Both the position numbers and the translations under genes were made by a program. A stretch of DNA of 62,535 nt from Acidobacteriota bacterium (lineage in GTDB: Bacteria > Acidobacteriota > Terriglobia > 2-12-FULL-54-10). The notes beneath the pieces are model-generated. The model searched no databases. It had not been told where the DNA came from and was given only the letters and a program-made list of their open reading frames with translations. Every line of letters starts with the position of its first letter. Positions within the stretch are counted from its first letter, which is position 1. This document shows positions 26,484 through 36,097 of this stretch, one piece after another. The stretch covers positions 1-62,535 of the forward strand of contig SHUM01000014.1 of assembly GCA_009691245.1 (NCBI GenBank), in the 5' to 3' direction.

Positions 26484-29400
26484 ATGAAGCGTAACATCCG
26501 TTTGCTCGCACTCCCTATGCTGGGTCTACTGTGCGCCGTCGTTTCGCTCGTTTCGCGCATGGAGGCGCAGACGCCTACCGGAACTGTCACCGGCATGGTG
26601 CGCGATGAGAGCGGCGCGGTTATTCCCGGCGCCACGGTTATCGTCAGCAACGACGCTACTGGCATCAAGCGCACGCTACAGTCCGACGCCGCAGGGCGCT
26701 ACCACGCGCCGGGGCTTGATCCGGGACGCTACACCGTTGAAGTCCAGAACGCCGGTTTCCAGACAGAAGTGCGCCAGGGCTTGCAGCTCACCGTGGGACG
26801 CGGCATCGAGATTGACTTCTCGTTGCGCATCGGGCAGATCTCGGAGAAGGCCGTGGTAACCGCCGAGGCTCCGCTGGTCGAGACCGTCACCAACACCCTC
26901 TCTGGCCTGGTCGATGAGGATACCATCCGCGACCTGCCTCTCAACGGGCGCAGCTTCGATCACCTGATCGCCTTGCAGCCCGGCGTGCATTGGTTCCGCA
27001 CCGGAGGACACGTGCCCACGGGCGGACTCATGTCCGAGTACTTCACGGTGGGAGGATCGCGCGCTCTCTCCAATCAATATCTGGTGGACGGCACGGAGTT
27101 GCTGGGCATCGGCGGGCAATCGATCCTGCCGGGTGGCGTGCTCGGCAAGAACATGGGCGTGGACGCCATTCAGGAGTTTAACGTGCTGCTGGGCAACTAC
27201 GGCGCGGCCTACGGCAAGCGCTCGGGCGGCGTGGTGAACATTGTAACCAAGCCGGGCACCAACACGCTGCATGGCTCGATCTACGAGTTCCTGCGCAACG
27301 ACAACTTCGACGCGCGCAACTTCTTCGACATCAACTCTCAGCCGCCCGAGTTCAAGCGCAACCAATTCGGCGGCTCGATGGGCGGTCCCATTCGCAAGGA
27401 TCAGACATTTTTCTTCGGCACGTATGAGGGCCTGCGCGAAGTGCTCGGCCTCACCAGCCGCGCCGTGGTGCCCACTGATGAGGCCCGCACCCGCGCCGTG
27501 CCCGCCATCGTACCCTACCTCGCGCTCTATCCCCGCGCCAACGGAAGGGATTACCTCGACGGCACGGCTGAGTACAATTCGTCGCCAGCGCGCATCTCCA
27601 GCCAGGATTTCTTCCTCGGTCGCTTCGACAACACTTTCTCTGAAAAGGACAGTTTGTTCCTGCGCTACGGCTACACCAAGTCCAAACTGCGCGACCCCGA
27701 GTTAAATCCGCTGACGTTCACTGGATCGAACAGCGCCGGCCACACGCTGACGCTGACGGAGAAGCGCGCCTCGGCCACCACGTTGAACGAAGCGCGCTTC
27801 GGCTTCAGCCGCGCCCGGTCATTTTCCGGCACGCAATTCGTCATCGAAACCAGCCCGTCGCTCGAGTTCATGCAGGGCGCCGGTTCAGTCGGACAAATCG
27901 ACATCGGGCTGGTCGGCGCGGGCTCGGCGGGCGGAGCAATCGTTCGCGCGGGCAACCGTAATGCGCAGGACCGTGCGCTGGTGATCAATCAATTCGAGTT
28001 CGCCGATCAGGTCACTCACTATCGCGGCGCGCACTCGCTGCAGATGGGCGGCACGATTCAGCGCATCCAGCACAATGAGAATTTCCAGGGCATCCCGCTC
28101 GGCACCATGGAGTTCAACGGCCTGACGGACTTCCTGGCGGGCAGGCCGTCGCGCTTCACCGGCGCGCCTCCCGGCACCGGCGACGCCACCAAGGCTTACC
28201 GCCGCATCTACTTCGCCGGATATTTCCAGGATGACTGGAAGTTTCGCCCGAACCTCTCGCTGAATTTGGGGCTCCGCTACGAGATCATGACCGTGCCCAC
28301 CGAGGCCAGCGGCGACCGCATCTCGAACTATCGCACCCACTTTGAAAACGGCAATCGCGTGGTGGACTCGCGGCCGACTTTGGGCAGCCCCTTCTGGCAA
28401 GCCAGCCACAAGCTCTGGTCGCCGCGCGTCGGATTCTCCTACAACCCGGACGGCGAGGGCAAGATGGTGTTCCGCGGCGGCTTCGGCACTTTCTACGATC
28501 AGCTTGTCTCCGAGTTCCGTTTCTACACCAACGCCAATCTGCCGTTCTTCGGCAATCTGCAGGTGAACAATCCGCCCTTCCCCCTCGGCCTGGCCGGAAC
28601 CGGGACGACTCCATTGCCGGCGCCGCAAGGAGTGGACCACGAGTTGAAAGTTCCTGTGAAGCTGCAATGGAACTTCTCGATCCAGCGGCAGATCACCGCC
28701 AACTCGGCTTTGAGCGTGGCCTATCTCGGCGCACACTCCTATAACTTGTCGCGCGTGGCCGACTTCAACACGCCCATCCCCGCGCTGGTCAATGGCGCAA
28801 AGTTTTTCGCCGCCGCACCGCTGCCGCGCCGCAACCCCACGCTGGGCGGCAGTCAGATCGTGATGACCGACACGCACGGCTTCTACCACGGCCTGCAGGC
28901 GGACCTGACGCAGCGCATGTCCAACAGCCTGCGCGGCAAGTTCTCCTACACCTTTTCGCGCAATATCGATGAAGCGTCGTCCATCACCGGTCAGGAAGCG
29001 CTCGGCGCGCCCGCCACGGCGCAGGATCCGGAGAATGCCCGCGATGATAGAGGACTCTCGTCGTTTGACGCGCGGCACACGTTTGTTTCGAACCTCACTT
29101 ACGACCTGCCGAAATTTGCGTCTTCTGGAAACGGGGGCGGCGCGGCGGCGCGCATCGCCAACGGCTGGCAGTTCAGCGGCATCTTCACCACCAACACCGG
29201 CGAGCCCTTTACTGTCCTATCCGGCTTCAACCGTTCGCGCAGCCAGAGCCGCAGCGTGGCCGATCGCCCCAGTCTCGCCGCAGGCAAGAGCAACAATCCA
29301 GTCGTGGGCGCCGGCGCAGGTTGTGGCGTGATCGCGCCGGGCGAAACGCTCGGCGGGCCGGCGCGCTACTATGACCCCTGCGCGTTCGTGCTTCCCGACA

Positions 29401-29693
29401 TCGGCACCTACGGCAACCTGGGGCGCAATACGCTCATCGGCCCGGGATTCATCAGCGTGGATTTCAGCCTGGTGAAGGCCACCTCCATCAGCGAACGTTT
29501 CCAGACCGAGTTCCGCGCCGAGGTGTTCAACCTGTTCAACCACGCCAATTTCGGACTGCCCAGCAATTCCGTGCTGAACGCTCCGCCGGCGGCCACGCCG
29601 AATCTGTTGAGTTATCGCGGCGCGGCGGGCATCATCTCGACAACCAGCAACACCTCGCGCCAGATTCAGTTTGGCCTCAAGATTTCGTTCTAG
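26484..29693 (+). CDS. Oar-like TonB-dependent receptor with carboxypeptidase-regulatory domain
   Basis: 1069 residues from the ATG at 26484, preceded by AGGAGA 6 bases upstream; the open frame extends further but the signal peptide (MKRNIRLLALPMLGLLCAVV) begins here. The regulatory Ig-like domain is GTVTGMVRDESGAVIPGATV, the plug-like region has DLPLNGRSFDHLIALQPG, and the barrel ends in QFGLKISF. It belongs to the same family as the receptor at 547-3738 but has a much higher GC third-position bias. It stands alone between uppP and a convergent ankyrin gene. The ligand is unknown. Confidence 0.9.
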   Translation: MKRNIRLLALPMLGLLCAVVSLVSRMEAQTPTGTVTGMVRDESGAVIPGATVIVSNDATGIKRTLQSDAAGRYHAPGLDPGRYTVEVQNAGFQTEVRQGLQLTVGRGIEIDFSLRIGQISEKAVVTAEAPLVETVTNTLSGLVDEDTIRDLPLNGRSFDHLIALQPGVHWFRTGGHVPTGGLMSEYFTVGGSRALSNQYLVDGTELLGIGGQSILPGGVLGKNMGVDAIQEFNVLLGNYGAAYGKRSGGVVNIVTKPGTNTLHGSIYEFLRNDNFDARNFFDINSQPPEFKRNQFGGSMGGPIRKDQTFFFGTYEGLREVLGLTSRAVVPTDEARTRAVPAIVPYLALYPRANGRDYLDGTAEYNSSPARISSQDFFLGRFDNTFSEKDSLFLRYGYTKSKLRDPELNPLTFTGSNSAGHTLTLTEKRASATTLNEARFGFSRARSFSGTQFVIETSPSLEFMQGAGSVGQIDIGLVGAGSAGGAIVRAGNRNAQDRALVINQFEFADQVTHYRGAHSLQMGGTIQRIQHNENFQGIPLGTMEFNGLTDFLAGRPSRFTGAPPGTGDATKAYRRIYFAGYFQDDWKFRPNLSLNLGLRYEIMTVPTEASGDRISNYRTHFENGNRVVDSRPTLGSPFWQASHKLWSPRVGFSYNPDGEGKMVFRGGFGTFYDQLVSEFRFYTNANLPFFGNLQVNNPPFPLGLAGTGTTPLPAPQGVDHELKVPVKLQWNFSIQRQITANSALSVAYLGAHSYNLSRVADFNTPIPALVNGAKFFAAAPLPRRNPTLGGSQIVMTDTHGFYHGLQADLTQRMSNSLRGKFSYTFSRNIDEASSITGQEALGAPATAQDPENARDDRGLSSFDARHTFVSNLTYDLPKFASSGNGGGAAARIANGWQFSGIFTTNTGEPFTVLSGFNRSRSQSRSVADRPSLAAGKSNNPVVGAGAGCGVIAPGETLGGPARYYDPCAFVLPDIGTYGNLGRNTLIGPGFISVDFSLVKATSISERFQTEFRAEVFNLFNHANFGLPSNSVLNAPPAATPNLLSYRGAAGIISTTSNTSRQIQFGLKISF

Positions 29694-29866
29694 GCCATTT
29701 TTGCAGATTGTGTATAGTTGCGAAACTCCAAACGAGCCCCGCAGGGGCGGAAAAACGCTCTACACCAAAAGTAAAAATGGTCTAGAGCAGTGGGCAGGAA
29801 GTGCGCGGCAGCGATCCCATGTCCTGTCCGGTGGGTGTATGTATCGGTGTGTACGCGCAGTTTAAT

Positions 29867-31366
29867 TTACGGTAGAACGGCTTTGACCGGTGCTACCCCT
29901 GTGGTGGGGATGGTGATGGCGGCGGTGGGGCTGGCTCCCAGAGAGAGCAACAGGCCGGCGGCGCTGGGGTGTGGACCAAAAGGCTTCTTGGTAAAATTTG
30001 CCACCTTGATTCCAATTAATCCCTGCGCAATGCTCAGCGGCGTTTGCTCGAAGACATCGCGGACATCCATGCGCGCGCCGCGCTCCACCAGAAACCGGAT
30101 GATCGCCTCCGTGCCGGTGTACGCCGCGCCGTGCAGAGCGGTCCAGCCATTCTCTCCCACCGCATTCACATCTGCGCCCAGGTCCAGAAGAAGTTTGGCG
30201 ATGGCGAGCGACTCGGCATCCTGCCGCGCGGTGCGGTCCTCGAAGTTTCCGAGGCCGGCGGCTACCATCAACGCCGTGGTATTTTGCGTCGTGGCAATCT
30301 TCGGGTCCGCGCCGCGATCCAGCAAATAGCGCACCAGCTCGATCTCACCGGTTCCCACGGCGAGAAAAAAGGGCGTGGCTCCGGCCATACCGAACCGCGG
30401 CGTGCTGCCGGGCAGCACCGGATCGGTTTTGACGCGAGCGTTGATGTTCCCGCCGCGATCCAGCAGCGCCGTCAACAACGTTTTCATGCTGGGGCGGAAC
30501 ATGAACGACGCCACCGCCAGGTGGCCCGGCACGGCGGAGATATTGGCCATCCCCTCGAGCAGCGCATAGTGCATCGCCGTCAATCCATCCTTGTCGGCGG
30601 CATTCGGATCGGCGCCCTGCTCCAGCAGGAATAGCGCGAACGCCTCGCGTCCCCGCGCCGTGGCCACCACCAGCGCGGTGCCAAATTCCGTGGCGGAGTC
30701 GTTCACCTTGGCGCCGCTCTCCAGCAACAGGCGCGCCGTATTGATATTTCCCTGTTGCCCCGCGAACAACAGCGCGGTGAATCCACTCTTCGAACGTGCA
30801 TGAACATCCGCCCCGCCACGAAGTAAGGCGCGCGCCACATCAAAATGATTCTGCTCGACGGCCCACATCAGCGCCGTCTGCCCGCGCCGGGATTCATTGG
30901 CGTTGGGATCGGCTTTGCGCGCAAGTAGTTCTTCCACGATGCGCGCATTACCCGCCCGCGCCGCCGTCATCAACGCGCTCTCGCCGGACTTCTGCATGGC
31001 ATTGGGATTCGCTCCCGCCTGCAACAGCAGCGCCGCCATCTCCGCATTGCCATTCAGGCAAGCCAGCGCCAGCGGAGTTACACCGTAAGAGTTCGCCGCA
31101 TTCACCTGCGCGCGCGCCCGCACCAGCAGGCTGGCGGCAACGAGATCATTCCACTGCGCGGCCCAGTGCAGAGCGGTCGCGCCGTCCGGCTGCGCGGCGT
31201 TGACGTCCACTCCCTCTTTCACGAGCGCGGCAATTGCGGCAGGTTCCTGCTTCTGCGCGGCCTCCACCAAACGCAGGTCCGCCGCAAACAAAGTTGTCTG
31301 CATTGAGGCCAGCAAGGCAGGCACGCAAACCATCTTTATGCCGGTTGATGAAATTCGCAGATTCAT
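29867..31366 (-). CDS. Secreted ankyrin-repeat protein
   Basis: 499 residues with a signal peptide (start MNLRISSTGIKMVCVPALLA) and at least ten ankyrin repeats, seen as repeated GATALHWAAQ, GVTPLALACLNG, GESALMTAARAG, GQTALMWAVEQN and GWTALHGAAYTG units. The repeats mediate protein binding; no catalytic domain is present. It is the last gene of a three-gene minus-strand operon, 8 bases after the DUF1552 gene. Ankyrin proteins in this position accompany DUF1592/DUF1552 pairs in many Acidobacteriota genomes as far as I recall, so a scaffold role in the same exported complex is likely but unproven. Confidence 0.85.
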   Translation of the reverse strand: MNLRISSTGIKMVCVPALLASMQTTLFAADLRLVEAAQKQEPAAIAALVKEGVDVNAAQPDGATALHWAAQWNDLVAASLLVRARAQVNAANSYGVTPLALACLNGNAEMAALLLQAGANPNAMQKSGESALMTAARAGNARIVEELLARKADPNANESRRGQTALMWAVEQNHFDVARALLRGGADVHARSKSGFTALLFAGQQGNINTARLLLESGAKVNDSATEFGTALVVATARGREAFALFLLEQGADPNAADKDGLTAMHYALLEGMANISAVPGHLAVASFMFRPSMKTLLTALLDRGGNINARVKTDPVLPGSTPRFGMAGATPFFLAVGTGEIELVRYLLDRGADPKIATTQNTTALMVAAGLGNFEDRTARQDAESLAIAKLLLDLGADVNAVGENGWTALHGAAYTGTEAIIRFLVERGARMDVRDVFEQTPLSIAQGLIGIKVANFTKKPFGPHPSAAGLLLSLGASPTAAITIPTTGVAPVKAVLP

Positions 31367-31374
31367 ACTGGCAC

Positions 31375-32775
31375 CTATACGCCTTCGAGCAAGTCCAACT
31401 TACCCGTGCTATCCCCAAGATGGTCCATGGGGATACCCATCTTATCGAGCATCGCCAGAAACAAATTCGTGGCCGGAGTGTCCTGCGGGAATCGCAGGTG
31501 CCGCCCGCCACGCAATTTATCCGCGCCCGGCCGACCTGCTCCGCCGCCCAGTAGCAGGATCGGCAGATTGTTGTGAACATGCAGATTCCCGTCGCTCAAC
31601 GCCCCGCCATACACAATCATGGAGTGATCGAGCAGAGTTCCATCGCCATCCGGCGTAGCCTTGAGCTTGCCGATGAAATACGCCAGACACTTCACGTGCA
31701 GCAGGTCAATCTGCTGGACTTTGGCGATCTTCACCGGATCATACTGATGATGCGACAGCGAGTGATAGGCCTCCGCGTAGCCGAGTTCCTTGTAGCTGCG
31801 CGTGTTCTGTTCGCGACCCATCATGAAGGTGATCATGCGCGTCATGTCCGTCTGCCAGGCCAGCACCTGCAGATCAAACATCAGCTTCACGTGCTCGCTG
31901 AATACCGATGGCACGCCGGCGGGACGCTCGAAGCTGGGCAACTCGCGCGACGATTGTTGCTCAGCCACTGCGATGCGCCGCTCGATGTCGCGCACCGATT
32001 CCAGATACTCACTCAGCTTAGCGCGGTCCGTTGGTCCCAGTCCCGGCAGCAGGCGACGCACATCATCGGCGACCAGGTCCAGAATGCTGCGCTGCTTTTC
32101 AAGCTGCGCGCGACGCTCGGTAGAATCCGTGGTGGCCGCGTCGCCGAACAGCCGCTCGAAGACGCGCCGCGGGCGATTCTCCATCGGCACGGGGGTCGTC
32201 GCCGTGCGCCAGCTCAACGTATTCGAGTAAGCGCAGCTATAGCCGCTGTCGCAGGTGCCGATCACGTCGGTGGAATCGACGGCGACTTCCAGCGACGCGA
32301 GCTGTGTCTGGTTGCCCATGTGCCGCGCAACAATTTGGTCGACGGAGATTCCCGCGCGCAGGTCCGCGCCTTCGGTCTTGTGCGGATGCACGCCTGTCAG
32401 GAAGACCGCGCTGGCGCGCGCGTGCTCGCCGGCTCCTTCGCCTTCAATGGCCTTGCCGTTGTTGTGCGCCAGTCCGGTCAGCACCTGGAGCTGATCGCGG
32501 TAGGGAGCCAGCGGCGTCAGCGCGGAGGTGATCTCGAACGACGCGCCCTCTGTCTTCGGAGTCCAGGCATCCATGATGACGCCGTTCGGCACGTAGACAA
32601 ACCCCAGCCGTTGCGCCGCCGGACGCTCCGCGGCGCGGGCCAAGGCGGGCACCATCGAGTCCAACAAAGGCAGGGCGATGGATGCCCCCACTCCGCGCAG
32701 GAAGGTGCGGCGCGGAATGGATTTCTTAAAGAGGATATTGGCGCGTGCCTTCGATTTAGTCATGGATTCCCTCAT
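31375..32775 (-). CDS. DUF1552 protein with Tat signal
   Basis: 466 residues. The twin-arginine signal PRRTFLRGVGASIALPLLDS is followed by the DUF1552 body: RLGFVYVPNGVIMDAWTPKT, the HARASAVFLTGVHPHKTEGA region, MENRPRRVFERLFGD, and MIVYGGALSDGNLHVHNNLP. DUF1552 proteins resemble the alkaline-phosphatase/sulfatase-like DUF1501 group and are exported folded, but the reaction is unknown. The start codon overlaps the stop of the DUF1592 gene by 4 bases, so the two are translationally coupled; these families nearly always occur together. Confidence 0.9.
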   Translation of the reverse strand: MRESMTKSKARANILFKKSIPRRTFLRGVGASIALPLLDSMVPALARAAERPAAQRLGFVYVPNGVIMDAWTPKTEGASFEITSALTPLAPYRDQLQVLTGLAHNNGKAIEGEGAGEHARASAVFLTGVHPHKTEGADLRAGISVDQIVARHMGNQTQLASLEVAVDSTDVIGTCDSGYSCAYSNTLSWRTATTPVPMENRPRRVFERLFGDAATTDSTERRAQLEKQRSILDLVADDVRRLLPGLGPTDRAKLSEYLESVRDIERRIAVAEQQSSRELPSFERPAGVPSVFSEHVKLMFDLQVLAWQTDMTRMITFMMGREQNTRSYKELGYAEAYHSLSHHQYDPVKIAKVQQIDLLHVKCLAYFIGKLKATPDGDGTLLDHSMIVYGGALSDGNLHVHNNLPILLLGGGAGRPGADKLRGGRHLRFPQDTPATNLFLAMLDKMGIPMDHLGDSTGKLDLLEGV

Positions 32776-35225
32776 GGATTTAATGGCCTCCGCATCTGGA
32801 AGGGCGTACTCTCAACAATTCCCAAAATGATATCCGACCACTTGAGTTTTTCCGGCGCGGCGCGGCGCAGAATCTGCCGCACGGTGGGCTGGTCGTAGTA
32901 TTCAACGCCACGGCCCAGAGCGTAGGTGAGCAACTTCGATGTCGCCGTTGTGAGAAACTCCCGCTGGCTGTCCAGCAGCACCCCGCGCAGTCCCGAGGGT
33001 CCCACGAATTTCGTGCCGCCAGGGATAACTCCAGACGCGTCCACCGGAATGTTGTCCGCGCCGCTGGTGGTTCTCCACCGACCGACCGCATCGAAATTTT
33101 CCAGCGCGAACCCGAGTGGGTCCATTCGCTGATGGCAGGTCGCGCAGGCCGGATTGGCGCGATGCCGCTCCATCGCCTGCCGCATGGAAAGTATCTTGCC
33201 CTCCGTGTTGCGATCTTGCAGGGCCGGGACGTTGGGAGGAGGCGGGGGCGGGGGCGCGCCGAGCAGAGTCTCCAGAACCCACTTGCCGCGCAGCACGGGC
33301 GAGGTGCGGTCCGCGTAACTGGTTACGGTGAGAATGCTGCCCTTGCCGAGCAAGCCGTGCCGCTGCGAATCAGCCAGCTCCACGCGCCGAAAGTGACTAC
33401 CGTAAACGTCCGCGATGCCGTAATGCCGCGCCAGCCGCTCGTTCAGGAAAGTATAGTTGGCGTCCAGTAAGTTTAGAATACCGCGGTCCTGACGGATGTT
33501 TTCCGCAACAAACAATTCGGTTTCCTGCTGGAGCGCTGCGCGGAGGTTCTCATCGAAATCAGGAAACTCGCCGAGGTCAGGCTGCACGCTTTTTATGTTG
33601 CGCAGATACAGCCACTGCCCGGCAAAATTCTCAACCAGCGCACGCGCCCGGGCATCGGCCAGCATTCGTTGAACTTGCTTGAGCAACTCGGCCGGCTGAT
33701 GCAATTGCCCACGCTCCGCCGCGCCGAGCAGCTCATCGTCGGGGAGGCTCGACCACAGGAAAAACGACAGCCGCGCCGCCAGTTCCAGATCGCTGATTCT
33801 GAATGCCGCGCTGCTCGCCACACCCGCAGGGTCGCGCTCGATGCGAAACAGAAACTCGGGCGAGACCAATATGCGCGTCAGCGCCATCTCGATCCCGCTC
33901 TCGAAGCGCGCGCCCACGCGGCCCTGGCGAAAGGGGATGAGCAGCGTCTCACGATCCTGGTCGTTGATCGGACGGCGGAAGGCGCGCCGGGCAACGCGGG
34001 AGAGAATGGCCCACGCGCACGTTTCCTCTGCTTCCTTTGCTTCCTTGCCGTCGCAGATCAGCAATCTCTTGGCCACGGAATTGTCCGTGACCGCCGCGGC
34101 GCCCGCGCGCAAATTCACCGGTCCATCGATGACCACGCTGCCGATGCCCGGTTCGAGATCATCGCGATTGGCGATCAGCGGCGGCAACAGCGCTTCGTCC
34201 TCCCAAGTCTCGCGCTGGAAGGATACTCCCACCAGATGAGTCCCGGCGGATACACTCACTTTGACCTGGAAATCCGCGTCGGCGGGTTTCTCCGCGCTGG
34301 CTGGCGCATCCTGATTCGCGGCTGGACTGGTGGGCGCGGTGGGATCGAGCCGCAGAGTGGTGTCGTAGCGCGAGGCGCGTTTGCCCTCTCCGCCCACAGT
34401 GGTCTGTGCAACCCGCGCACCGTTCAGCCAGATGTCCAGGTCATGCGCCTCGGCGATGCCCAGAATGCGCGAGCCTTCATAGGTGGTCTTCAGGCGGACA
34501 TTGATCCAGTAATCACCCGCCACGGGGAAGTAATGGCGAACCGCAATTCCGCCGCGCGATCCGAAGGGCAGGGCCTCGCTGACTCGGTCATTCTGACTGA
34601 GAAAACGAGGAACGTCGTAGATGACCTGCTCGGCGCGTGGCGGGATCGCGCCCATCGCCAGCCGGCTCACCTGACGCGCGGCGGAGAAATAATTTTCGAG
34701 CAACAGCGGCGAGACCGACAGGACATCACCGATATTGTCGAACCCATATCCGGAGTCATCGGCGGGAAGTGAGGAGCGCAGGTCAATAGCGTCCACGTCC
34801 AGATCAAGCAGGTCGCGGACCGAGTTGACGTACTCGGCGCGATTCAGCCGGTGCAACGCAGGCTGGCCGGGATTGAGGGCGGCGGCGGCGGCGCGGTCGA
34901 GCGCCGATTCCAGATAATTCGTCAGTGCTGTGAGGGTGGGAGCAGGCGGGCGCGGCGCGCCCGGCGGCGGCATCTCGCCGCTACGCAATTTGCGTAGCAC
35001 TCGCTCGCCCACATCGGCGTGCGAGGAAACATGATTCCAGTCAACACCCTCCAGCACCAGGCCGGCGGTTTTTAGTCGTTGGTTATGGCAGGAGACGCAA
35101 TATTGATTGACCACCGCAGTCGGCGCGGCCAGCGCGGCGGCATCCTGTGCAATAGCGTTCACCGCGCAGGCGACGGCCATTGCCGAGACAAACAGGATTC
35201 GCGCTGTGATGCGAGAATGTTTCAC
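32772..35225 (-). CDS. DUF1592-family cytochrome c-containing protein
   Basis: 817 residues with a signal peptide (ILFVSAMAVACAVNAIAQ). A c-type haem motif, YCVSCHNQRLKTAG, lies near residue 42. The following order of small domains is characteristic of Planctomycetota/Acidobacteriota surface proteins: DUF1587 (LHRLNRAEYVNSVRDLLDLD), a carbohydrate-binding-like beta region (240-370), DUF1595, DUF1592 (LELAARLSFFLWSSLPDDEL), DUF1588 (ADRTSPVLRGKWVLETLLG, a poly-Pro run and a second haem-like motif CATCHQRMDP), and DUF1585 at the end. It is an exported redox or polysaccharide-degradation protein of unknown function, acting with the DUF1552 and ankyrin proteins downstream. Confidence 0.88.
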   Translation of the reverse strand: MKHSRITARILFVSAMAVACAVNAIAQDAAALAAPTAVVNQYCVSCHNQRLKTAGLVLEGVDWNHVSSHADVGERVLRKLRSGEMPPPGAPRPPAPTLTALTNYLESALDRAAAAALNPGQPALHRLNRAEYVNSVRDLLDLDVDAIDLRSSLPADDSGYGFDNIGDVLSVSPLLLENYFSAARQVSRLAMGAIPPRAEQVIYDVPRFLSQNDRVSEALPFGSRGGIAVRHYFPVAGDYWINVRLKTTYEGSRILGIAEAHDLDIWLNGARVAQTTVGGEGKRASRYDTTLRLDPTAPTSPAANQDAPASAEKPADADFQVKVSVSAGTHLVGVSFQRETWEDEALLPPLIANRDDLEPGIGSVVIDGPVNLRAGAAAVTDNSVAKRLLICDGKEAKEAEETCAWAILSRVARRAFRRPINDQDRETLLIPFRQGRVGARFESGIEMALTRILVSPEFLFRIERDPAGVASSAAFRISDLELAARLSFFLWSSLPDDELLGAAERGQLHQPAELLKQVQRMLADARARALVENFAGQWLYLRNIKSVQPDLGEFPDFDENLRAALQQETELFVAENIRQDRGILNLLDANYTFLNERLARHYGIADVYGSHFRRVELADSQRHGLLGKGSILTVTSYADRTSPVLRGKWVLETLLGAPPPPPPPNVPALQDRNTEGKILSMRQAMERHRANPACATCHQRMDPLGFALENFDAVGRWRTTSGADNIPVDASGVIPGGTKFVGPSGLRGVLLDSQREFLTTATSKLLTYALGRGVEYYDQPTVRQILRRAAPEKLKWSDIILGIVESTPFQMRRPLNP

Positions 35226-35284
35226 GACTACCTCGTCAGACGTTTTCCAGCTTCATTCCATCAAAATGCTTCCAGCATGGGCCA

Positions 35285-36097
35285 TCAGAACGCTTCCGGC
35301 ATGTGGTAGATGCGAATCCCGCGGCCGCCGCTCATGATGATTTCCTTCGCCGCCGGATTGATGTCAAACACGCCGCTGCCATCTTCGAGCCGGTAGACCG
35401 GCGCGATGTCGCCGCAGTCGCCGTAATTCCAAACGGCGGTGTAGGCACGCTGGCGTCCAGGATGCCCTTTGGGAACGCGCTGTGCGCCCCCACCAAAGAT
35501 TATCTTCTTCGCCGGGGAATAGAGCAAGGCCTTCGAGAGTGTAAAGCCTTCTCCGCCGCCCAGCCCGGTTTTCGGCCCGCTGATCACGCAGCGCGGCGTT
35601 ACATCGCCTTGATCGGTGCGGTTGAAAATCATGATTCCCTGCGAGGCCACCACGGCCATCAGGTTGTTGACGGGGTCAATGGTCACGCGGCGGGGGAAGC
35701 GCATTCCGGTCTTCGGCCCGTGCAGGATGCGCACCGGGGCAATGTTTCCGTTGCCGCGGCTGGGGAATACCAGGATGGAGTCACTCCCCTCCTGAGTCAC
35801 ATACAACTCACTATTCACAGTGTCAATGGAGACATTGTCCGTATCCATGCTGCCGCCAAACATGGTCCGGGGACCCTGAATCACGCGCAATGGTTTCTCG
35901 TCACCCGAGGCGTTGGCGCGGAATATCAGCAGGGCGTGAGCAAAGGGGTTAGGCACCACGATTTCATCATGCACCGTGTCGATGGCAATTTCATGCGTGG
36001 TGCGCGCCATGTGCGTGTTCTGGCCTTCCATGGTCCGCAGCGGATTCACATTGCCTTTCGCCGAACCGGCGAAGATCGAGATGCGCGGATGACTCAC
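35285..36097 (-). CDS. Beta-propeller protein, downstream half after an in-frame TGA
   Basis: 270 residues in the same frame as 36098-37357, beginning GTG (VSHPRISIFAGSAKG) directly after TGA 36098-36100. It contains five to six further propeller units (EIVVPNPFAHALLIF; ELYVTQEGSDSILVF, RVTIDPVNNLMAVV; GIRIYHMPEAF at the end). It has no signal peptide, no usable ribosome site at the GTG, and starts in the middle of a blade whose first strand (DEILVPN) is in the upstream part. The reading I prefer is that it is made by decoding the TGA, giving one exported protein of about 690 residues. Independent reinitiation at the GTG is the alternative. Confidence 0.7.
   Translation of the reverse strand: MSHPRISIFAGSAKGNVNPLRTMEGQNTHMARTTHEIAIDTVHDEIVVPNPFAHALLIFRANASGDEKPLRVIQGPRTMFGGSMDTDNVSIDTVNSELYVTQEGSDSILVFPSRGNGNIAPVRILHGPKTGMRFPRRVTIDPVNNLMAVVASQGIMIFNRTDQGDVTPRCVISGPKTGLGGGEGFTLSKALLYSPAKKIIFGGGAQRVPKGHPGRQRAYTAVWNYGDCGDIAPVYRLEDGSGVFDINPAAKEIIMSGGRGIRIYHMPEAF
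36057..36073 (-). promoter_or_regulatory. Candidate SECIS-like hairpin 24 nt after the TGA (copy 1)
   Basis: On the minus strand UUCGCC-GGUUC-GGCGAA forms a perfect 6-bp stem with a 5-base loop that starts GGU. It begins 24 bases after the UGA at 36098-36100. Bacterial selenocysteine insertion elements are hairpins about 15-40 bases past the UGA with a G in the first two loop positions, which this satisfies. The paralogous gene has a hairpin with the same stem at the same distance. Confidence 0.45.

Noticed and set aside
27885-29078. Long minus-strand open frame inside the second Oar-like receptor
   Set aside because: Antisense shadow: no ribosome site, no family resemblance, and the receptor codons explain it.
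31573-32898. Long plus-strand open frame opposite the DUF1552 gene
   Set aside because: It is antisense to a well-supported gene and has the composition of a GC-rich shadow, with many His, Arg and Gln and no family pattern.
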